Shown here: piece after piece, positions 1 through 9,902 of the stretch | Numbering within the stretch: position 1 is the stretch's first letter | How the letters are laid out: each line of letters begins with the position of its first letter | From: CAZOHG01 sp964579725 | GTDB taxonomy: Bacteria > Zhuqueibacterota > JdFR-76 > BMS3Abin05 | Length of the DNA: 16,842 nucleotides | Assembly (NCBI GenBank): GCA_964579725.1 | Contig: CAZOHG010000069.1 | Coordinates: 1-16,842, forward strand | Direction of reading: 5' to 3' | Translations under genes and position numbers: made by a program | Notes under the pieces: generated by a model | What the model saw: the letters and a program-made list of their open reading frames with translations, nothing else | The model's database searches: none | What the model was told of the DNA's origin: nothing

Positions 1-111
1 GATCTAAAGGTCGTGGCAAAAAATAATGAATGGAAATTTCTAATATGTGATTTGCGGTTCAATAAATCAAAGGTTACTGGAAATAAATCATGTGAAAAGG
101 GAGTTTGTTCA

Positions 112-2832
<2,721 letters not shown>

Positions 2833-2903
2833 AACCGGCCGGTCTTCCTGGTTCCGGACGCTCCGGCTTGTGTCGGTAAAATTCAAAATGTCAGGATTGT
2901 GCG

Positions 2904-2937
2904 TGTGTGGGGAAGGGTATTTTCCTCTCCCCACACA
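2904..2937 (+). terminator. Hairpin downstream of acnA, possible terminator or mRNA 3' end
   Basis: A 10-bp perfect stem (2904-2913 pairs with 2928-2937, arm TGTGTGGGGA) is extended inward by about three more pairs around a bulged C2927. It lies 70 bases after the acnA stop. No T-run follows directly, so this is not a classic intrinsic terminator; it could be a transcript-stabilising hairpin or a Rho-associated 3' end. The upstream part of this 230-bp gap also holds the small palindrome ACCGGCCGGT (2834-2843). Confidence 0.4.
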
Positions 2938-2998
2938 GGCGATTTCTGTTGCCCAGTCTTTGGGACCTTTTTGCCAGCAACGAATCGACTTTTCTTTT

Positions 2999-3030
2999 CC
3001 CTTGCACTTGCAGGGGATTTTTTTTATTTT
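2999..3030 (+). terminator. Candidate intrinsic terminator before dinG
   Basis: The arms CCC-T-TGC (2999-3005, one bulged T) and GCAGGG (3010-3015) form a 6-bp stem with the loop ACTT, followed after two bases by eight T (3018-3025) and then ATTTT. Stem plus U-tract is the layout of a weak intrinsic terminator. It would insulate dinG from acnA read-through. The stem is short and bulged, so confidence is moderate. Confidence 0.4.
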
Positions 3031-3034
3031 GTAC

Positions 3035-3040
3035 TACAAT
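3035..3040 (+). promoter_or_regulatory. Candidate -10 element for dinG
   Basis: TACAAT matches the sigma70 -10 consensus at five of six positions and sits 22 bases before the dinG TTG start, which would give a very short leader. No good -35 box is found at 16-18 bp; TTGCAG at 3008-3013 is 21 bp away, too far. The neighbouring T-rich stretch makes chance matches likely. Confidence 0.25.
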
Positions 3041-3062
3041 TTGAGATGAGAAACCTCACCAT

Positions 3063-6029
3063 TTGAATAGAGAACGACACGTGTTCCGGCCACAAGAGAA
3101 AAATCTTTTCACACCCCCTGACGTCTACCGGGCTCTCGGCTTGTCTTCTTTTGTGGCGCTTGATCTGGAAACGACGGGGCTGAACGCTTCGTCGGACGAC
3201 ATCATTGAGATCGGTGCCGCTCGCGTCAAAAACGGCCGAGTAACGCAGACCTTTCAAAGGTTAGTGGGAATTCAGCGGGATTTGCCGTTGCAAATTTCGC
3301 GTCTGACCGGGATTCAATCCGCCGATTTGGCCGAACAGCCCCCTCTAATGGACATTCTTCCGGAATTTCTAAGCTGGCTTGCGGGAGAACCGATTTTAGG
3401 CCACAATATTGCTTTCGATTTGCGATTTTTAAATGCCTACCTCTCGGCGCAGCCAACGCTTTTTCAGGACGGACAACCGCTGGGCCGCTTGCGCAATCCC
3501 CGCGTGGACACCCTGGTGCTGGCGCGCGCCGTTTTGCCGCGTCTTAAAGACCATCGCCTTGAAACCTTGGTAGATTTTTTCGACATTGACATGACGGCGG
3601 CTCATCGCGCTTTAGAGGATGTTTTTGCCGAAATTCAACTTTTTGACCGCCTGCTGCCTCTTTTGCTCACCCAGCCGCAGTCGGTTCTGGAGCGGTGGGC
3701 GCAAATCGTGGCTCCCCTTTCCGGCGGCACGGCACATCTTTTTCAACGGGCTGCTCTTATTGCCCCTGAGCACGCTCCGGCCGTGCAAAGGCTCGCTGCT
3801 TCTCTTCGCCTAAAAATTACCCCGACTTCCAATAATATTATTGGCGAGAATTTCGTAAGGCCTGCGCCCGAAGAAGGAAAAAATTTATTAGACGAAGAAG
3901 CCGTGGCCGGTATTTTCAGCGAAAACGGGCTGCTCAATGCAGGTCGTTCCGATTTTGAAAAGCGTGACCAACAGATAGAAATGAGCGGGGCCGTGGCACG
4001 CGCTTTTAATGAAGAAGCCTTTTTGCTGGTGGAGGCCGGAACAGGTACCGGAAAATCGCTCGCCTATTTGGTTCCGGCAATTTTGTGGGCACAAAGGCAC
4101 CCATTTGAGAACGGACGGGTGGTGGTTTCCACCAACACCAAAAATCTTCAAGAGCAAATTTTTGCCAAAGATTTGCCCTTTTTATTTCAGCACCTGCCCG
4201 AACCCTTTCGGGCGGTTTTGCTTAAGGGCCGAAACAACTACGTCTGTTTGGAGCGGTGGCAGAAATTTTTGGCCGATTTACCGGAAGCCATTCTCACCGA
4301 AGAAGAGCGATTTGAATTGCTTCCGATTGTCGCCTGGTTGGAGGAGACCTTTTCGGGGGATATCGAAGAAAACACGGCATTTCATCCCCAATTTTACCCG
4401 GAACTGTGGGGCCAGATTCAGGCGGATTCTCATTTTTGTTCGGGGCAGAAGTGCCCTTTTTACCAACAGTGTTTCGTCATGCGCGCGCGTCGCGCTGCTC
4501 GTCAAGCCGATTTGGTAGTGGTTAACCATTCGCTTCTCCTCAGCGATCTGGCCGCCAATCGTTCCGTTCTCTCTGAGTACACCCGACTTATTTTGGACGA
4601 AGCCCACAATCTTGAGGCCGCAGCAACCAAATACTTGTCTTCGGAACTTTCAATGTGGACAGTTCAAGGTTTTTTGCACCAACTCTACCGTTTTGTGGGA
4701 AAAGAAATCGGGCTTTTGCCCCGTTTGCGGGATAGTGTGTATTTTTCACATTTAACCGAAGCCGGCAAAAATCGCTTTCTAAACATTCTTTTTGCCCTGA
4801 TTCAAGAAACGGGGGAAACGGAAAAAATAAGCCGTCACTTTTTCGGGCGGCTGAGCGAAAAAGCCTGGGAAGTGAACCTTGCACAAAAAACCGCTCAAAC
4901 TGCCAAAATCCGCTACCGGAATTGGGAGGAAGTGTTTGCCACGCTCACACCTCTGGTTGAGGAATTCACCGAGGCACTGGATTCCCTCAAACGGGGACTC
5001 ACGCGCCTCAGCGACGCGCTGGCCACCGTTTCAGAAGAAGAATTGGCCGAACGGGAGAGTTTTGTTGCTCTTGTGGAGGGTGCCCGAACTCAGGTAGAGG
5101 AAATTCTGACCACATTGAAAGAATTGGTCGAAACCTCGATTCCCAATTTTGTGTACTGGTGCGAACCACCAGTGACCGAAAAGAAACTGGATGCGCGACT
5201 CCTGGCTTCTCCGATGAATGTGTCGTCGGTGCTGAAAAATCGTCTGTACGACGCGCTGGACACGGCCGTTTTTACCTCCGCCACGCTGACCGTGGGCGGA
5301 GATTTCGGCTATTTTAAGAGCCGCGTGGGGCTCCATTTTGTAGATCCCGACCGGCTGTTGGAGCGTGTTTACGGTTCGCCATTCCATTACGACGAACAGG
5401 TTCTGTTAGGCGTACCCGGATTTTTGCCGGATCCCCGTGAGCGAAATTTTGTGACCGCCATGTCGCACCTGCTGCGCGAAGTTATTTTGAAAACCAAGCG
5501 AGGTACCCTCGTTTTGTTCACATCGTACGAAATGCTGCTAAAGACGTACGAAATGCTCAAAATCGATTTGGCTGCAGAAGGCATTTTGACATTGGCGCAG
5601 GGAAAAGACGGTTCCCGAAACACCCTTGTGCGCATTTTTGAGGGCGAGGGCAATGCGGTTTTACTCGGGACGAATAGTTTTTGGGAGGGCGTGGACATTC
5701 CGGGAGAACCGTTAGAAATTTTGGTGCTGACCAAATTGCCCTTTGAAGTGCCGGCAGAGCCGGTTATTCAGGCGTGGATGGAAGAGATCGAAAAGCGCGG
5801 GGGCAATTCTTTTTACCAGCTTTCAGTGCCGATGGCCGTTCTGAAATTTCGCCAGGGTTTTGGGCGGTTGATTCGCTCCGGCAGTGACCGCGGTGTGGTG
5901 CTGATTTTAGACAATCGTGTGGTGCGCTTTCAGTACGGGCGAATTTTTTTGGAATCCCTCCCGGTGGAGGCCCAAATATTCGAAAGTCAGGAGGAGCTTA
6001 TTCGAGAAATGGAAAACTGGTTTGCCTGA
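3063..6029 (+). CDS. dinG: DinG-family 5'-3' DNA helicase with N-terminal DEDDh exonuclease domain
   Basis: A 988-residue fusion protein. Residues about 28-200 are an epsilon-type 3'-5' exonuclease with the full DEDDh set: D34 and E36 (DLETTG), D119 (HNIAFD), H181 and D186 (HRALED). Residues about 300-985 are an XPD/DinG superfamily 2 helicase: Walker A EAGTGTGKS (324-332), DEAH box (512-515), SATL near 737, GTNSFWEGVD near 867 and GFGRLIRSG near 930. Four cysteines between Walker A and DEAH (C395, C459, C464, C470) match the [4Fe-4S] ligands of E. coli DinG and XPD. E. coli DinG (716 aa) has no exonuclease domain; the fusion is known from Firmicutes. The likely role is resolving R-loops, D-loops and replication conflicts. 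The start is a TTG with a poor ribosome-binding site; GTG at 3081 is an alternative and would keep the exonuclease domain whole. Confidence 0.93.
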   Translation: MNRERHVFRPQEKNLFTPPDVYRALGLSSFVALDLETTGLNASSDDIIEIGAARVKNGRVTQTFQRLVGIQRDLPLQISRLTGIQSADLAEQPPLMDILPEFLSWLAGEPILGHNIAFDLRFLNAYLSAQPTLFQDGQPLGRLRNPRVDTLVLARAVLPRLKDHRLETLVDFFDIDMTAAHRALEDVFAEIQLFDRLLPLLLTQPQSVLERWAQIVAPLSGGTAHLFQRAALIAPEHAPAVQRLAASLRLKITPTSNNIIGENFVRPAPEEGKNLLDEEAVAGIFSENGLLNAGRSDFEKRDQQIEMSGAVARAFNEEAFLLVEAGTGTGKSLAYLVPAILWAQRHPFENGRVVVSTNTKNLQEQIFAKDLPFLFQHLPEPFRAVLLKGRNNYVCLERWQKFLADLPEAILTEEERFELLPIVAWLEETFSGDIEENTAFHPQFYPELWGQIQADSHFCSGQKCPFYQQCFVMRARRAARQADLVVVNHSLLLSDLAANRSVLSEYTRLILDEAHNLEAAATKYLSSELSMWTVQGFLHQLYRFVGKEIGLLPRLRDSVYFSHLTEAGKNRFLNILFALIQETGETEKISRHFFGRLSEKAWEVNLAQKTAQTAKIRYRNWEEVFATLTPLVEEFTEALDSLKRGLTRLSDALATVSEEELAERESFVALVEGARTQVEEILTTLKELVETSIPNFVYWCEPPVTEKKLDARLLASPMNVSSVLKNRLYDALDTAVFTSATLTVGGDFGYFKSRVGLHFVDPDRLLERVYGSPFHYDEQVLLGVPGFLPDPRERNFVTAMSHLLREVILKTKRGTLVLFTSYEMLLKTYEMLKIDLAAEGILTLAQGKDGSRNTLVRIFEGEGNAVLLGTNSFWEGVDIPGEPLEILVLTKLPFEVPAEPVIQAWMEEIEKRGGNSFYQLSVPMAVLKFRQGFGRLIRSGSDRGVVLILDNRVVRFQYGRIFLESLPVEAQIFESQEELIREMENWFA

Positions 6030-6127
6030 TCCGTGTTGAAGGTTCTGGTTTCTGGTTGGGGGGGCGCGCCTCTTTTAAAATAAGGCAGAGACGTGTGCAA
6101 TCCCATTGAAAAAACAGAGGGCAGCAA

Positions 6128-7654
6128 ATGGAAACACTCTTCATAAAAGGTGGGGAGCTAACTCCCGAAGAAGTGTGGCAGGTGGCTTTTGAGAATCGCC
6201 CTGTTGCGCTTTCTTCGGAAGCCGAGGCCACCGTCAGGCGCGCTCGCGCCGTGATCGAAAAAGCCATTGCGGAAAAGCGTACCATTTACGGGGTCAATAC
6301 AGGGTTCGGAAAACTCAGTGACGTGCACATTTCCGACGACAAAATTGTGGATTTGCAAATTAACCTGCTCAAAAGTCACTCGGCGGGTGTGGGAAATCCC
6401 ATTCCCGAGGAGTGGGTACGTGCCATTTTGGTGATTAAAATAAACAGTCTGGCCAAGGGGTACTCGGGAGTGCGTCTGGAACTGCTCCGCCTTTTGTTGG
6501 ACATGCTCAACGCCGGGGTGCACCCGGTTGTACCGGAAAAGGGCTCGGTGGGAGCGTCCGGGGATTTGGCGCCTCTGGCGCACCTGTCCAGTGTGTTGAT
6601 TGGCGACGGCGAGGCATTTTACAGGGGGAAGCGGTATTCGGGTGCGGAAGCGCTTGCAAAAGCGGGACTTCACCCAATTCGCCTGGAGGCGAAGGAGGGG
6701 ATTTCGCTCATTAACGGAACCCAATTTATGGCCGCTCTGGGGACGCTGGCTCTTTTGCGGGCTGAGAATTTGGCGCGACACGCTGATTTAATCGGGGCAA
6801 TGAGTGCCGAAGCTCTGTTGGGTTCCGACATTCCGTTTGACCCCAGAATTCAGGAGGTACGCGGTTACGAGGGGCAGCAAAAAGCCGCTCGAAATTTGGC
6901 TGCTTTTATGAAAGGAAGCGAAATTCGGGAGTCGCACCGCGGGTGCTCCCGGGTGCAGGATGCCTACAGCCTGCGGTGTATGCCGCAGGTGCACGGCGCT
7001 GCCCGCGAGGCCTTGCAGTACGTGCGCCGTGTGATTGAAACGGAAATTAACGCCGTTACGGACAATCCCCTGGTGTTTCCGGAAAACGGAGATGTCCTTT
7101 CCGGCGGGAATTTTCACGGTGAACCTATTGCCATGGCGTTGGATATGTTGGGAATCGCCGTCGCGGAACTGGGGAATATTTCCGAACGCCGAATTGCCTC
7201 TCTAATGGACGGAAATACCAGTGAACTGCCCCCCTTTTTGGCTCACATTCCCGGACTTCATTCGGGTTTCATGATTGCGCAGGTGACAGCGGCGGCGCTG
7301 GTCTCCGAGAACAAAGGGCTGGCTCACCCGGCTTCGGTGGACTCGGTGCCCACTTCGGCCAATCAGGAAGACCATGTGAGTATGGGACCCTACGCCGCTC
7401 GCAAGGCATTGCAAATAATTGAAAATACAGAAAACATCTTGGGAATCGAAGCTATTTGCGCCGCCCAGGGGATTGAATTACGCCAGCCCCTCAAGCCGGG
7501 AATCGGCACGCGGTTGGCGTTTCAAGTGCTGCGGGGGGAAATCCCTCGATTACAGGAAGACCGTCCCCCGGCGCCCGATATCAAACGGGCGGCCGAGCTG
7601 ATTGCTTCGGAGGAAATGATTCATTTTGTAGAAAAGGTCGTGCCGGTGGTCTGA
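6128..7654 (+). CDS. hutH: Histidine ammonia-lyase (histidase)
   Basis: 508 residues, the usual length. It deaminates L-histidine to trans-urocanate and ammonia in the cytoplasm, the first step of histidine degradation. The MIO electrophile forms from A143-S144-G145 in GSVGASGDLAPL. The catalytic tyrosine is Y54 (YGVNTGFG), and E414 in NQEDHVSMG corresponds to the Glu414 typical of histidase. The segment LLKSHSAGVG resembles the SH-type selectivity position of HutH rather than the segment found in phenylalanine or tyrosine lyases. The start ATG has AGAGGG at 6116-6121 with six-base spacing. No hutU, hutI or hutG lies within the window; flanking genes are dinG (98 bp upstream) and guaB (102 bp downstream), so the gene is isolated here. 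TAAAAT at 6076-6081 could be a -10 box, but I see no convincing -35. Confidence 0.95.
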   Translation: METLFIKGGELTPEEVWQVAFENRPVALSSEAEATVRRARAVIEKAIAEKRTIYGVNTGFGKLSDVHISDDKIVDLQINLLKSHSAGVGNPIPEEWVRAILVIKINSLAKGYSGVRLELLRLLLDMLNAGVHPVVPEKGSVGASGDLAPLAHLSSVLIGDGEAFYRGKRYSGAEALAKAGLHPIRLEAKEGISLINGTQFMAALGTLALLRAENLARHADLIGAMSAEALLGSDIPFDPRIQEVRGYEGQQKAARNLAAFMKGSEIRESHRGCSRVQDAYSLRCMPQVHGAAREALQYVRRVIETEINAVTDNPLVFPENGDVLSGGNFHGEPIAMALDMLGIAVAELGNISERRIASLMDGNTSELPPFLAHIPGLHSGFMIAQVTAAALVSENKGLAHPASVDSVPTSANQEDHVSMGPYAARKALQIIENTENILGIEAICAAQGIELRQPLKPGIGTRLAFQVLRGEIPRLQEDRPPAPDIKRAAELIASEEMIHFVEKVVPVV

Positions 7655-7756
7655 CAAACGCTTTCGGCATTGCGTTCACCCGCTCGAGGCGTCTGTCCAC
7701 CGGCGGAAAGATTGGTGCACCGCTTTCTTTAATCACCCTAAAAATAGGAGTACCCA

Positions 7757-9217
7757 ATGGCTTTTGAAAAGGTCTGGAAAGAAGCATTAACCTTCGACGA
7801 CGTTCTTTTGGTTCCGGCGAAATCCGAGGTTTTGCCGAAGGAGGTTTCGGTTGACACGCGTTTGACGCGTCACATTCGGTTGAACATTCCGTTGGTGAGT
7901 GCGGCAATGGACACGGTCACAGAGGCTCGCCTGGCCATTGCTCTGGCCCGTGAAGGTGGAATCGGTATTATTCACAAAAATATGCCCATTGAGCGGCAGG
8001 CTCAGGAAGTGGACAAAGTGAAGCGTTCGGAAAGCGGCATGATCGTCGACCCGATTACCCTCCCACCGGAAGCCACCATTCAGCAGGCGCTGGATGTGAT
8101 GAAACACTACCGGATTTCGGGCATTCCCATTGTCAAAGAAAATAAATTGGTGGGGATTTTGACCAATCGAGACTTGCGTTTCATTACGCACACCGACCGG
8201 AAGATTGAGGATGTCATGACGAAAGAGCGGCTAATTACCGCTCCGGAGGGCATTTCGTTTGAGGAGGCCGAAAAACTGCTGCAAAAATATCGTATTGAAA
8301 AATTGTTAATCGTGGACCAAAATCACCATTTGAAGGGGCTTATTACCGTCAAGGACATTCAGAAAAAGAAGGATTTTCCCAATGCGTGCAAAGATGATCT
8401 GGGGCGGCTGCGGGTAGGAGCGGCCGTCGGGGTTTCTGCCGATGTGTTTGACCGAACAGACGCTTTGGTCGAAGCCGGCGTGGATGTGATTGTGGTGGAC
8501 ACAGCTCACGGCCATTCGCGTGGGGTGTTGAACACGGTGAAGGAATTGCGGGGTCGGTTGAAGGACGTGGACCTAATTGCTGGTAACGTGGCCACAGCCG
8601 AGGGTGCCGAAGACCTCATCGAAGCTGGTGTAGACGCCGTGAAAGTCGGAATCGGGCCCGGGTCAATTTGTACGACCCGCGTGGTTGCCGGTGTGGGCGT
8701 GCCGCAGATCACAGCGGTCATTGACACGTCAGCAGTAGCCCGAAAACATGACATCCCAATTATTGCCGACGGAGGCATTAAATTTTCAGGGGATATTGCC
8801 AAAGCCATTGCGGCCGGTGCTGACGCCGTCATGATTGGGAATCTTTTCGCAGGGATGGATGAGAGTCCCGGGGAAACCATTTTGTTTGAGGGGCGAAGCT
8901 ACAAGGTGTACCGGGCCATGGGGTCTCTCGCCGCGATGAAAGAAGGGTCGGCAGACCGCTATTTTCAGGAATCGGAAGCTAAAAAATTGGTGCCGGAAGG
9001 TATTGAGGGACGTGTTCCGTACAAGGGCAAATTGGGGGATGCGGTTTTTCAGATGATCGGCGGATTGCGCGCTTCAATGGGCTACTGCGGCGCTCGAACC
9101 ATCGAAGAAATGAAATCCAAAACACGGTTTGTGCGGATTACCTCCGCCGGTTTGCGGGAAAGTCACCCCCACGACGTCATTATTACAAAAGAAGCGCCGA
9201 ATTACCAATTGGGGTGA
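7757..9217 (+). CDS. guaB: Inosine-5'-monophosphate dehydrogenase
   Basis: 486 residues, full length. It oxidises IMP to XMP with NAD+, the rate-limiting step of guanine nucleotide synthesis. The catalytic domain is a TIM barrel interrupted by a two-CBS regulatory module (about residues 97-205), which in this family binds purine nucleotides. The catalytic cysteine is C305 in GPGSICTTR, and the mobile-flap Arg-Tyr dyad is visible at R401-Y402 (ADRYFQ). The IMP phosphate loop (ADGGIKFSGD) is present. The start ATG is supported by AGGAG at 7746-7750, six bases upstream. guaA is not downstream; the gene faces rpsT across a 287-bp convergent gap. I see no convincing intrinsic terminator for guaB on the plus strand. 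Confidence 0.97.
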   Translation: MAFEKVWKEALTFDDVLLVPAKSEVLPKEVSVDTRLTRHIRLNIPLVSAAMDTVTEARLAIALAREGGIGIIHKNMPIERQAQEVDKVKRSESGMIVDPITLPPEATIQQALDVMKHYRISGIPIVKENKLVGILTNRDLRFITHTDRKIEDVMTKERLITAPEGISFEEAEKLLQKYRIEKLLIVDQNHHLKGLITVKDIQKKKDFPNACKDDLGRLRVGAAVGVSADVFDRTDALVEAGVDVIVVDTAHGHSRGVLNTVKELRGRLKDVDLIAGNVATAEGAEDLIEAGVDAVKVGIGPGSICTTRVVAGVGVPQITAVIDTSAVARKHDIPIIADGGIKFSGDIAKAIAAGADAVMIGNLFAGMDESPGETILFEGRSYKVYRAMGSLAAMKEGSADRYFQESEAKKLVPEGIEGRVPYKGKLGDAVFQMIGGLRASMGYCGARTIEEMKSKTRFVRITSAGLRESHPHDVIITKEAPNYQLG

Positions 9218-9396
9218 TTTTCGAGTCCGTTTGCCGCCAAACATCCACCCCGGAAACGGAGATTGGGTAGGAAAATTGAAGAAAACGGGTGCGCTTCTTT
9301 TGAATATCTAAGCGGGTCGGGATTTGCCCTGCGCACCGGCACGCAAAGGATTGGTCGGTTTTTGGAAGAAAAAACGGTTCGGACAGTGAAAAAGAT

Positions 9397-9425
9397 AAAA
9401 AAAGCGCTCACAAAGGTGAGCGCTT
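9397..9425 (-). terminator. Intrinsic terminator of rpsT
   Basis: A perfect 10-bp stem (9402-9411 pairs with 9416-9425, arm AAGCGCTCAC) with a four-base loop. On the minus strand the stem is followed by a run of seven T (complement of the A-run 9397-9403) and further T-rich sequence, the hallmark of Rho-independent termination. On the plus strand the stem is followed by A, so it should not terminate guaB. The adjoining stretch 9218-9396 holds no gene or clear signal that I can identify. Confidence 0.85.
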
Positions 9426-9432
9426 AAAAAAA

Positions 9433-9498
9433 GAAACCGGGTTACTGACCACACCGGGATTAGGGGGAGTTACCGGCCGTGGCAGATCACCCGGTTTC
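9433..9498 (-). ncRNA. Structured element in the rpsT 3' UTR, possible small RNA
   Basis: Between the rpsT stop codon and its terminator, 66 bases fold into one elongated hairpin. The outer stem is a perfect 10-bp inverted repeat (GAAACCGGGT, 9433-9442, with 9489-9498). The middle stem pairs 9445-9447 with 9483-9485 and 9449-9452 with 9479-9482, with A9448 bulged. The inner stem pairs 9454-9457 with 9473-9476. The 15-base loop (9458-9472) reads C-rich on the minus strand, with the core CTCCCCCT. In total 21 pairs are formed. With the terminator hairpin directly behind it, the layout resembles a 3'-UTR-derived regulatory RNA whose C-rich loop could pair with Shine-Dalgarno-like sequences; that role is inference. 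The strand is assigned from the rpsT transcript. I match it to no RNA family I know. Confidence 0.45.
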
Positions 9499-9504
9499 AA
9501 AAGA

Positions 9505-9759
9505 TTATTGCCAATTGTTAACGAGTCGTGTTAATTTTGCCTTTTTGTTGGCAGCATTGTTTTTGTGAATAATACCCTTCGCCGCCAGCCGATCGAGCAG
9601 AGAAACGGCGCGGGTCAAATGCGCTGCTGCCGCTTCTTTTGATTCTGCCAACCGCACTTTTTTAATGGCGGTTTTCATCATGGAGCGGTAGTGTTTATTT
9701 CGCAAACGTGCTTTTTCGTTTGTTCGAATTCGCTTAATTGCCGATTTATGATGTGCCAT
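9505..9759 (-). CDS. rpsT: 30S ribosomal protein S20
   Basis: 84 residues, lysine- and arginine-rich, against 87 in E. coli. It is a primary 16S rRNA-binding protein of the small subunit and folds as a three-helix bundle. The family N-terminus MAHHKSAIKRIRTNEKAR and the C-terminal segment GIIHKNNAANKKAKLTR are clear. The ATG is preceded by GGAG with a five-base spacing on the minus strand. It has its own near-consensus promoter (9793-9821) and intrinsic terminator (9397-9425), so it is a monocistronic unit with a structured 3' UTR. Confidence 0.97.
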   Translation of the reverse strand: MAHHKSAIKRIRTNEKARLRNKHYRSMMKTAIKKVRLAESKEAAAAHLTRAVSLLDRLAAKGIIHKNNAANKKAKLTRLVNNWQ

Positions 9760-9792
9760 CTAATCTCCACAGTCCTTTTTTCAACGATTTTA

Positions 9793-9821
9793 AATATAAA
9801 AAATTTTTTCAGCGATGTCAA
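9793..9821 (-). promoter_or_regulatory. Sigma70-type promoter of rpsT
   Basis: On the minus strand TTGACA (complement of 9816-9821, a perfect -35) is followed after exactly 17 bp by TATATT (complement of 9793-9798, five of six matches to the -10). The spacer contains a run of six A followed by T. Transcription would start near 9785, about 25 bases before the S20 start codon. It is the best promoter match in the window, as expected for a ribosomal protein gene. Confidence 0.8.
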
Positions 9822-9875
9822 CAAAAATTTGCCCGAACATCAAATTTTTACCCAAAGTTTTTATTTTCCACCTGA

Positions 9876-9889
9876 GGTACAATTGTACC
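9876..9889. repeat. Perfect 14-bp palindrome between deaD and rpsT
   Basis: GGTACAATTGTACC is a perfect palindrome located 13 bases past the deaD stop codon and about 55 bp upstream of the rpsT -35 box. No T-run follows it on either strand at once, so it is a poor terminator. It could be a dimeric-repressor operator or the 3'-end hairpin of the deaD mRNA. No second copy was noticed in the window. Confidence 0.35.
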
Positions 9890-9902
9890 AACTGTTTTTG
9901 TC

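Noticed and set aside
13..111. In-frame GTG at 13 extending aconitase by 33 residues
   Set aside because: The ATG at 112 has a good ribosome-binding site and gives the family length; the extension has no resemblance to aconitase and poor initiation context.
6128..7654. Tyrosine or phenylalanine ammonia-lyase instead of histidase
   Set aside because: E414 in QEDHVSMG and the SH pair in the selectivity segment match histidase.
9397..9432. Bidirectional terminator serving guaB as well as rpsT
   Set aside because: On the plus strand the stem is followed by A residues, not T, so only the minus-strand transcript gets a U-tract.
9433..9498. Small SRP RNA or a known riboswitch
   Set aside because: The plus strand contains a GGCAGATCAC reminiscent of SRP RNA, but the conserved SRP tip (GGAAGGAAGCAG) is absent, and no known riboswitch core (TPP, cobalamin, fluoride, guanidine) is recognisable.
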